Shown: piece by piece, positions 47,261-59,200 of the stretch
How positions within the stretch are numbered: the first letter of the stretch is position 1
Layout: each line of letters starts with the position of its first letter
From: Sisyra terminalis
Taxonomy: Eukaryota; Arthropoda; Insecta; Neuroptera; Sisyridae
Assembly: GCA_958496175.1 (NCBI GenBank)
Contig: OY292275.1
Span: forward strand, 21,858,501 to 21,922,500
Reading direction: 5' to 3'
DNA: 64,000 nucleotides
Program-made: the position numbers and the translations under genes
The notes under the pieces: generated by a model
Told to the model about the DNA's origin: nothing
The model's input: only the letters and a program-made list of their open reading frames with translations
The model's database searches: none

Positions 47261-50200
47261 CTAAAAAAAAAACAAATAAAAACTAAAACTTTTGAAATTA
47301 GAAAAAAACATATAAAACATACTTGTTCCAAAGTAAACTGTCCCACCGAATAGTCTTCGATATTCAAAGATTTTTTCGTCCTTTCCATGATTCCAAACAG
47401 TTTTGACCATTTGCAGGACTGTATCGGTATTGAAAATGTTAAAAAGGCTCCATGATCTTCTTTCAGTTGTGAATTTTCGAAATGAGTTTTCATAAATTCT
47501 ACAACAAGATTGCTTTCTTCAGCTAAGGTTGGTTTCACACGAGTTTTATTTAGTATAATTGTTAAGAAGAAAGTATCTGAAAATTTATTTTTCAGACGTT
47601 GCACCGATCCCAAACATTGGAATGTTCCATTGACCATAATAGCTAGACGAGTACATAGAGCTTCACATTCTTCCATACTGTGCGATGTGAGAGTAATGCA
47701 ATGACCACTATCTCGTACACGACAAACAACGTTCCATATATGTCTTTTTGTCGCAGGATCCATTCCTAGTATATTGATCATTTGGATAAGTTTAAAAAAA
47801 ATATTTTAAATAACAATGCATACCAATCTCTGTTAAAGTTAAGTACTATGCAAGTAACAAATGAACTGAAAAAATCATATGCACATTTTCAATTTTTTTA
47901 ATCAAAAACGGGCATTATTAAAGGGAAAAAACAATTTTTAGGTATGATAAACTTGTATTTCGGAAGAAAAAAAGTTAATGAAAGTCTGAAAACGATGAGT
48001 GTCTATTGGTCTTCTGTGACGTCACAGTACGCATCAGTACGCTTATTGAAATCGAGATAAACAGATCACTGAGCGGTTACCACAAAAAAAGTAATAATTT
48101 ACACAATTTTTGATATTTTTAGCAAATTTTTCGCAATCGAAAACATATTTTATTTTAAAAACGACTATCAAATTTTTTCCTTTGGAATAGTGGTTGTGTA
48201 AATTGTAAATAGTTTTATTCATTGACATAATATGTATTTAAACGATTTGAACAATTGTTTCTTTGTGTTTCAGTACATTTGTCCTACAAAACGTCCATAG
48301 ATTTTTTCAGTTTCGTATTGTGACGTCATTTGAATATTGGGCCAACAGGACCTCGTTTTAGATATTTTGAATTTTTTGGCATTTTTAAGTGAATAATTCT
48401 TAAATTTTATCAAGGTTAATGAAAAATTAGCAGCTACATTACGTTTTAATATTAGATTAGAACAATTTGAAAACATTTTAATTTTTTTTAGATCAGGTGC
48501 ATTAGGTCTATTGGAATGTGTTTAAATTGGACGGGTGTTTATAAGAAACTTTTCATTGGCTTCCGAATTTGAGTTCTCAAACGGGATGTTACTTCCAGAG
48601 TTTAACTCTTTGCGCCTAATTTACAATAATTATACTTTTAGTGTGTTATAGTTTTGTAAAAATTTTGTTCCCAATTTAGCATTTATTTGGGAAGTACAAA
48701 ATCTCATTTACGAACAAGTAGTACAAGTAGTTTACCAACTTTGATTTTAAAATTTTAAATATAGAGAACAATTACTGGTGGTTGAAATAGATTGATTCAA
48801 AAGTCGGTACATCAAATTTTGGTTCTCATTTTTGAGGTGAAACCCAGACCAATTTTCTTTTGTAAATCTCTGTGTCCTAATATAAGACCACTACTATAGC
48901 CATTGCAAGTAACACAATTTGGATGAATATATTGACAACTTGTCATCATTCCAACCCAATTTTGGTTTTTTTGAGCCGTAAAGTTCAAAAATTGCTTCAG
49001 AAGATACAAAAAAAACATTCATTCTTCTGTGCTGGTTGAAAATTCTTGTTTTTACTGAGAAACTACAAATTTAAAGTAGACTATCCAGTTGATCAGGGAA
49101 AAATCCCAAATTTGTATTTCTTCTTGTACTACTTGTTGTTCTTGTACGGTTGTTATGTTTACTTGTCTTTTCGAATCAAAATTGCTCTTATTTGGTTCTT
49201 ATTGATAATACGCAAAAAATCTGCCTCACAGTATTGTTTTGCTAATATATAACTAAATAATACTAAATAACTGACTTAAGAATTTATTTTCTAAATGAAA
49301 AATTACCATTTGTTGGTTCATCGAGGAATATAACAGATGGATTTCCCAATAAAGATACGGCCACACTTAATTTACGTTTGTTTCCTCCACTAAGCTTTTT
49401 GACTTTTTTTTCTACATGATTTACAAAGTCTAATTCAAATGCCAAAAAATCAACTATATAAACCAAGAACTCATGCGGTATTCCTCTCAATAAACCAAAC
49501 ACATGCAGTATTTCTTTAACAGTCATTTCTTCGATTAAGGCGTCAAATTGAGGGCAATATCCAATTCTTTCATTTATTTTTTTTATATGCTTTTTAATGT
49601 TTAATCCAGTGATATAAATTTTTCCCGTTGTCACAGATAAATCTCCAGTTAGCATACGAAATGTGGTTGTCTTACCAGCTCCATTCAAACCCAAAAGTCC
49701 GAAACACTCATTTTGATTCATTCCAAGACAAATATGATTTACAGCTAAGAATTTCTTGTAATATTTGGTAACATTTTTCATGGTTACTACGTAACTTTTT
49801 AGCTCTGCATGAGAAGCCATCTTAATTTTCAATCTTTCTAACATTACATCTTCATCTAATTGTCTCGGTGCTGGCGCATAAACAATTTGAAAGCTTTGAA
49901 TCCAATCAATGATCGAATCAAACATTTTATAATCAATACACATAACAACAAAACAACTAAAAATTCCCATTGCACACATTGCCGTAACATAACGACCACA
50001 TCCAGGAAAAGAAAAAATTAGGAAAGTTGAATCAACAACTGCAACATAAATTAATGCATTTTTAATTCGTATAAATGAATGTTTATGTTCGTACAGCAAC
50101 AAGTGCCTCTTGTTCCACATAGTTTTTTATAGCATTGTTCAGTTGTCAAGAACGGTAGTTTTTCACATAATTGCGGACAATATTTATCTTGAATCCCTTT

Positions 50201-53200
50201 ATTGAATAACTGGTATATTGAAGCACATAAATTATAATGCGGAAACAAATAACCAATAGCATCAATATAGTCAGCTACATACATATGGCCTAAGACACCC
50301 AATCGAAACGTTATAGAAGTTGCAAACAGAGTACCTAAAAAAAATATCTCATTTAGTTTTCCACTTTATAAAAATTTATAATTAATATTTGCGTTTATAT
50401 CAAGTGAATCCTCAATTTCCCTAAATTATTAAATTTCATAATTTTCGTTTAAAAATAAAATAATAACTTTTACTGATGAGTATCAGTATTTAAATCCAAA
50501 ATCTAGTGTCCGACCGAATTTTCGGTTTCGGCCTGGTTTCGGCTAAAAAAATAGTTTCAGTTTAGTTTCGATTTCGGCTGTCGTCAAACTGAAACTACGG
50601 CCGATACCGAAACTGAATTCGTGAGGTAAAAATATTACAAAAATATTGTTTTTCACTTATTATTTGAATCTTCAATTATAAAACTGATGACTATCAGTTC
50701 ATTAAAATTTTGTTTAATAATATCTTCAATATTTTTTTTCAGTTCGAAAGAAAACTGATCAAAGTTTAGATGAAATTATTTTGTTTCTAATATATAAGAA
50801 AGAGTACTTTCTATTTTGTATACCTAAACATATTAGATAAAGAGTAATTTGGTTTTTTAACTTTTTTTTAAATTATTTTATGTTTTTCGTAATTAATATT
50901 AAAAAGAAATATTAGGTGCATTTCTTTTAATTCAACTCCTTATTTCAGTATAAATAGTTTATTTGAGAAAAAAAATAACCATATGTAATATAAATGATTA
51001 GCTCAAATATTAGAGACTAAATGATAAATGAATACCTATAGAATTTAAAAATAAAGACGTACTAAATATGATTAACTTTTTTTTCTACAAAAACATGATC
51101 TTATATGGACGTTTCGGTTTCGGTCGTAAAAACTAGTTTAGGTCGGACACTACCAGAATCCAATTTTGAAGAAAAAAACAGAATTATGTGGAAAATTATA
51201 CTCAAACCTTTTATTTACAACGTGCAGATGTTATGTTACTGCTGCGCCATTTAGATAATATGTAATACTAACATTAATGGTCTATGTATAAAAATAAAAA
51301 TATATGTTCAAAAATTTACTGAGTGCTAGTTATTAGTTTAAGTATATAGCCTATATTGAATGGAACATTGTATTGTATCGTAGTACAAAGTATTGTGTTT
51401 ATTGTATTGTATTGTATTGTATTTTAGTAAAAAAATTTAAGAAAATTAGTTCATTCGTTCTTTAATTAAAACTTGGCATACATATAAACCCTAAAATTAG
51501 ATCAACTATTAGTATAGTTAATAGTTTATTGTTAATTTATTATTGGTTCCGATCCTGTAGATTATCTTCAATTTGCTTTAGTACCGAGAATTTTTGAGGA
51601 TTTTATATTTTTATTAGTATTTCCACGTCAAAAATCACAAAGTTTAAATTATTTAAAAATTAATACCCTCAAAAATCCTCGAAACTAAAACAAATTAATA
51701 GTTTATGTTATTTTGACATTAAAAATAGGCTAAACAGTTTTATTTTATAGATAAGCGGTAATTATATTTTGTATTTGTGTTTCACGAATTTTTGTTTAAT
51801 TATTTTAAAATTTTGATTATTGATTAGAGCACACGTTATGCCATACAAATTGTGTAACCCCTTTTCACCCTTTTAGAGCAATAATGTTTAAAAATGCTTA
51901 TTTATTAGATGTCTAAATCACATGAAGAATATATCCCCCAATTTTTGATTTTTTTTTTCAAGCAAATTAAAAAGGACAGCTATAACTTTCTTAAGAAAAA
52001 AGAAAGCCTCCGACATGTATACATATGTTACAGACCAAACCCGATTTCAGGTCAAATTAGTTTATCCCAATATTTAGAAGTGTCAAAAGTTAGCGACGTC
52101 TCATTTTTTTAAATAATTTTTTATGAAAATATAGCTACAAAAAAGAAAATTTCTCGATGTTTAAATTGAAACCCCCGTCGCCTGATTTTGACGCTTCTAA
52201 AAGAAAGGACTTTAATACGATACTTTAATATAACCAAGTAGTATAATAAAGTAGAAAAAATAAAAAATTGTACCAAAAAACATTCCAAGTAAACTTATAA
52301 TAGCATAACCGGCTGCCGGAGCTTCATTAAAAAATGACAAAAAATAAGTAAACCATATTCCATTAAATCCAAATAATACTAATATGATGTAAAGTTTAAC
52401 TAAAAATAGAAGAATTGATTACGTGGTTTCTTCTATAATTATTTAAAAAAAAAGATTAATGTTTTTAAATTTACCTATTTCTTCCCCAGTAGACATTCCA
52501 TCTTCATTAAAAAATTTGATAGTTAACGCTAAGAGTGCATTAAGAATTATATAAACCAAAAAATCCCATAAATGTGCTATTATCCAAAACATAGCGACAT
52601 TAGCCCCCGAGACAATTTGCAAATGTTTTGCTTTGCAAATACGTTCACGAATGGTAAACAACACCCAAAAACCCGAAACAAAAGACATTGCAATGCCTAG
52701 GTTGAACGCTAATTGGAAACCCAAATTTTCAGCTCCCGTGGACATCCATAGCTTATTTTCCAATGTCTGCGGCAATGGCCAATTGAAAACTTTTAACGTA
52801 TTATTAGGCTCAAGGAATGGAGCGAAAAATGCTGTTAAACTCATCGCAGGACTATGGTATGCATCGTTGTTGAACCAGCACGTATAAATGCCATCGAATA
52901 TAGTCATTCCAATAATATATTTTTGACGAAAAGTATCTTTATCTTTTATCGTCTACATATAAGTAAAAAATTTAAAATTGTTGTAATGATTACAAGTTAA
53001 AACTTGCGTGCAAAGAAAATTTTTTGCAAGGAAAATTTACCATTTTGAGTTTTAAGATATATTTAAAGCTCAATAAAATCGATAAATGATTGCATGCAAG
53101 TTTTAACGCCCATCAAGCTAGCATTACACTTTTGGAATTTGGAAAAAATAACTACAGAATATTTTGGTGTTTTTTTGTGGTTCAAGAGTTCTGGAAAAAA

Positions 53201-56200
53201 TAATGTCACTCGCATATTTTCCAGGAAAACCTTATGTAGTGCTAACTTGACGTTTAGAGCTATTCTATATATATTAAAATTTCGAAACAACAAAAAAACA
53301 CCAAAATATTCTGTGGTTATTCTTTCCAAATTCCAAAAATGTTGTGCAAATTTGATGGATGTAAGTTTTTAAGCTGAAAACATACCAATGTTTTGATGTG
53401 TTCATGGAAAGCGTCTCTGTTGGGTGTCAAATGAGATACATCCACAACTGATGTGTCTTCGTGTGTCCAATGCTTTTTGTATTTGTCAATAAAATTTTTA
53501 TCATCGCCACTAACTAATATTATTGATTTTTCAAATTTTCCATGCAAACTAACATCAAGTTCAAGTTTAGGTAAATCATTACCACTTGCAGTTATTCGAG
53601 AGATCCAAATGCTTATGCCAATGAAATAAAACGGAATCAAAAATTGCATCAAGACAATAAGCTTCGTATTTTTTGTCGAATACGCTTTTTTCATTAAAAT
53701 TGCTAATACTTGATTCCTTGTTAGTTCAAAGCCTGATTTCAAGGAAAATTCAGGAACAAAACCAGCTTTAAAAAATTCAGAGCCATAAAAATATTAGAAA
53801 TTGTTTTTTTATATACACAAATGTTTATTTCTTCAACTCACTATACAATCGATCACCAGTCGGGTCAGAATCAGATGGATTCTCAGCTCCAATACTAAAA
53901 AAAAAAAAAAATATAAAAAAAAGGATAAAAATTAGAAATTGTTTCTAACTTTAAAAAGACTTCCTCTAATGTTGTCATTGAGATTCCAAAACTGACTATT
54001 CCCAATTGAGTTCCTACCTCTTCAACACTTTGCAATAAGACCTCAAAATTAGATAACTTATCCATAGGTAAAATGTAGGAGAGCTCGGAACCGATATTGG
54101 AGTGTACATTAATCGCGGGAATAAAACGGCGAACCATATCAGTTACAGCTTCCACATTACATGATGGTTTTTTGTCCATAATTAAATGGTATCCCGTTCC
54201 GTATTGCTTTTTAAGAAAATGTGATGAACCACATGCTTTGAGACGGCCTGCAGAAATAACAGCTATTCGATCACTCAAAAGATCAGCTTCATCCATGAAG
54301 TGTGTAGATAACAATATAGTTCTTCCTGCATACATATAAAAAATATAAAAATAAAAACAGAATTATTTTAACAACTTAGTTTAAATATAATTATTAATAG
54401 GGACTGCAATACCGGACTTACAATTCAATACCGGTATTCGATATTTTTTAGATCTATCTTAGAACATCAAAATACCGGGTTGTATACCGGTAGTATAAAT
54501 TTAAGAAAAAGAAGAAAACAGAAATGTTTCTCTGTTTTATTTGCTAGATTAATTAGAGAGACTAAATATCTTAACAAATCATTTGCAACTAATAAACTAT
54601 ATCAGTATATAAAGAATTACAAAAAAGTAAAGGAACAACAAACATTGTATACATTAAAATTACAAAAGTATAAATATCACTTTTCAATCTTTGGTACTAT
54701 TACATACTTTTGAAATAGGATCTTAATAAACATAATACATCATTTATACTGTCATTAAGCCTGAAACGTATTTTTTGTACAAAAATTATCTGCTTTCGAA
54801 AACCTTTCTGTATTTTAAGTTTTTTTGAGTATATACGCCAGTTGGCGGTACTGTTAGCAAGGCACGATATATTTTTCCCAAGTATTTACTTCTAAATTCC
54901 TCATTTTCAAATAAATCGAATACTTTTCAAAAGGTTTTGGATATAATTGATGTCTGTATTTTATTGTTACGTTATTACGGTTATTTATATTGACGGGTTC
55001 GTTAGGGTTTGCTTTAAGGCATATATTACAAACACCCTTTATTTTAATAAATACTCGTTTACAATTACACATATATTTAATTATTTTAACGGGTGTAACT
55101 GTTAAGTTATTCGTAACTGTTAAATGTTCATAACTGTTCTGACGACGGTCGATCGCCTTATTTATATACTCATTTGTCACTTCTAGAAGGTTCGAGACTG
55201 TTTCGGGCACTTTTCGTAACTTCGAAGGTTTCGATCTCTGTCTATCTCACATTAGAATCTTACGGAGAGTGTTCTAGAACGTCTTCCATCATTCTTCTAT
55301 CTAATTGTTAGAACTTTTGAATGTTCTAAAACCGCAACAGTATTTTGGTTTGTTAAAAATTTTTAGTTACCGAAAATTCTAATTTTTGTTCAAGAGGTAA
55401 TTCTTTTTTATTATCAACACAAGTATCGTAATCATTATCACTAATAACTCGGTCAAATTCTTCTAGCAGTTAATAGGTTTGTGAAAAAAAAAATAAAGTA
55501 AATTTACTATAAACTTGATCAAATTCGAATTGATCAGTCTATTTTTTTATCATTTGTGTTTTAAAATCTTTATAGCTATGTAAATATCCTAAGACATATT
55601 TTAGTTCCAACTTTGTATTTACACCCTTATTAATTTCAACCATAAGGGTAACACAAAAACGCATATTATTTTGCTATATTGGTGATCTGTTAACGTAAAG
55701 TAGAAATATTTTTGAAAAATTTCTAGTAAATATCGTCAAAACGATATATAAACTTTTGTATATCGGTATTACAAAATTTTACTACTACTATGGCTTAAAA
55801 TACCGGTACTCGTAAGGTGACCATTCATACTGGTTTACTAATACAGTACTGGCTTTTTTAGCATTGGTCCTGGTCAGTTGTAAAATAAAATCAGTACAGA
55901 TTTACTCATATCTAAATATTGTTCTGGCTAACGTCTAATTATTAGACTAATAACATTATTTTTTCCTTGAGTTATATTTGCAGAAGCCGACTAAGCAAAA
56001 TTTAAATGTATGATTAAAACATTTTGGTAGCCAAACTTTCCCTGCTACTTCTTGACACCTTAAATTAACCAATTTAATGTTCAAACTTTGAAATATTTGC
56101 TAAATACGAAACACAATTTTAATCAAACTTGTATGGAATTTTATAAAAAACATTGAGGGAAACGATGTATTATTAATATCGATTCACTCATCCAAAAAAT

Positions 56201-59200
56201 AAAAAAAATATAATTTTAGAATAAACACTTCAATAGTCTGGAATATATTTTTAATAAAATATTCTTCATATGTAATACTTAGCGATGCAATGAAATACTC
56301 TTTTTATTTCTCTAATTCTTAAGATGATAACTGTGAAAAAACCTTATACTTATGTAAATGTTTAATACATCTTGTTTTACCGATTGATTATTGACAAATA
56401 AAGGGTAAGTATTGTAATTGTATTAATGAGTAATCCGAAAAATGATAATGATAAGTACCAATTTTGATATATCAAGATCAAGTTCCAAATAACACTCCCC
56501 CCCCCCCGCTCTCCTAAAAAAAACCTGTGCGTTGGGCGTTGGGTAAAATATGTACTACTTTTTGGTTTAAAAAATTAGGTATTCGGTATCGTGGTGTGCC
56601 GGTATTGCAATCCATAATTATTAAGTACGCAGCATCATTCAAACATAATAAAAGTTTTATGTATAATACGTAGATATATATCAAATGTACATATATTAAC
56701 TTGTAGGTAAATAACGTAGATAAATGAGTCGTTTATTTTGAAAGTGGCCTAAATACATTTCAAGGACAATTCAAACGACAACATTTGATTTGCTGATACA
56801 TCAGATTATGCGGATATTTGTTTTTTACAAATTATCAATATGATATTCATTTTCGACCCACTAGTACTAACTTCTATGATTGTGTAATTTATGTATTTAT
56901 TGTTGTAAAAAATATTTGCTATATGAACTATTCTTGAGACGGAGTTAGACTACTTTTAAAATAAACGGCTCAAATAATTATCTGTATAAAAGTAATCTTA
57001 TTTTACTAAAGTAACACAAATCCATCATAAAGAAAAATAATTTATTGAAATAAATCAGCAATTGCAGCGGGTTAATAATTTTTTAACATAATGGGCTTAC
57101 ATAAAGCAAACGATAATCAATAGCAATTTAAAAATTTGGTTTAAATTTTTAACATGAAAATCCACTGAAATATTATACTATATATCGTAAAATTAGGAAT
57201 GTTTTATTACAGTTCTCACCTGCTTTCTCGGCTAACAGTGTATCCCACATAGCGCGCCTTGCGACTGGATCCATTCCAGCCGTTGGTTCATCAAGAAAAA
57301 CTACTTTCGATTTTCCGCACAGCGCTATCGCTATCGATAACTTTCGTTTCATTCCGCCCGAAAGAGTACCACTTAAAGATTTTCTCTTAGGCAACAGTTC
57401 AAGCATTGTTAAGTACCTTGTTATTTCTTGCTCAATGTCGGCTGATCTCAAACCTAAATATATGAAGACTAGTAACTACTTGTGACATATTCACAGCCCA
57501 ATACTAACATAACTGACAAATAGCAACAACAACGGATATAATCGAAATGCCAGTTGAAACAAATAATAACTATCAGTTAGTTCAAATTGGAAAAAAAATA
57601 TTATTGTATATGGTATAACTAACACTTATGTGTTTACATTCTTTTTTCTCTGTCTTTTCCAACATGCATAAGTGTACCTATTATTATATTGATTGTTTAA
57701 ATTGTCTAAATTTAGACATTTTTCTAATTGTCTTAATTGTCTAAAATCGAAAGTAAGCTTTGAAAACTTACCTTTCAATCGGGCAAAAAAGAATAAATGT
57801 TCTTCAACAGTTAATTCCTCAAACAAAATATTATACTGTGGACAAAATCCAAGGCTTGAACGCACCAAACATAAACTCTTGACTAAATTATGACCAGATA
57901 TAATCGCAGTGCCGGATGTGGGGGGAATCATTCCTATAAACATTTGAGCTTATCATAAGTCTTAAAACATAAAAGTAGTTTTACCAGTTAGCATGGCCAT
58001 TGTAGTTGACTTTCCAGCTCCATTATGACCTAGCAAAGCTGTAATTTGATTTTCGTACATATTGAACGTTACACCATTTACAGCAATAAACTTTTTAGAT
58101 CCTGTACCGAACACTTTAGTTAATTTTCGTATTTTGATACCAATTTTCAGTCCGTGTGGCTCTTCTTCATAAACTTTTGGATCTCTATACTGAGTCGCAA
58201 AATCATCTAAATCTTCTAAAAATTGAAGAAAAAAAATAAAAATTTATATTTTTTCACATATAACTAAATGATCATATTACCACAATCATCGATTTCTGGT
58301 GGAGACCAGAACTGCCGTGTAAATGGGTAATTAAGTGGTTGGGGAACACCATACTCTCCGGGATGGATTTGTTCGTAGTAAATAGTAATTAAAAAATATA
58401 GGACACAATCTAATAAAAGCATAATTATAACATGTCCTAAGACTAAAGAATCGTCGAGGTGAACTTTATACCAAATATCTTTCATTTGCATTCCTAAAAA
58501 AAATCAATGTTCATTACCTATCACAAAGCAATAAAAAATTTACAAACAAACCACTACTGAAGGCTTCCTTTTTTAAAATCAATTGTACAGCCCAACCCAT
58601 TGCTGTATTATGACCTAAACATGTCAATAAACGAAAACCCAAACCCATATTTTTATTTTTCATGAAAATTAAAAAAGGAACAAAATTTACAAACCAAAGT
58701 ATTCCCGATACGGTTGCTGCTGTACTTGCTAAACAAAAACAAGAAATTCAGTTTTAGCTGTATACATTAACCAATCCAAATTGTAAATTAAACACGAATT
58801 TGTAAGCATAGTTTTACCATTTGAAAAGAAAACGCTTAGCATAAAGCAGAAGAAAACTGTCGCCAACATATAAAGGAACAATACGAAAAATATTACAAAA
58901 AAACTAGAATTTGTAAAAATTCCTGTTCCTTTATGTACTTTAAGTTTTAGTATGATCGTTAGTAATAGAGTGCTTATTAAAAAGCAAACCATATACTTCA
59001 CAAACCATGCACACCAATGCATCCAATTTGGTAAGCCCATTATTTTCATGGCTTCCTAAAAATAAAAATAATAAACATCACTTATGAAAAATTCCTGGAA
59101 GTCTCAGAAATATTAATGTCAGTAAAATACGTAAATGTGTATAAGTATACTGTGATAAATGATAATGGAAAACACTAACAAAAATCGCGATAATCAGCAA

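Noticed and set aside
53063..53372. Open frames on both strands in ABCA intron 13
   Set aside because: Both follow the arms of the fold-back MITE, and the two predicted peptides mirror each other because of the inverted repeat.
54854..55210. 118-codon open frame on the minus strand in ABCA intron 10
   Set aside because: It lies within the solo LTR and spans its leader-like region; no protein family resemblance.
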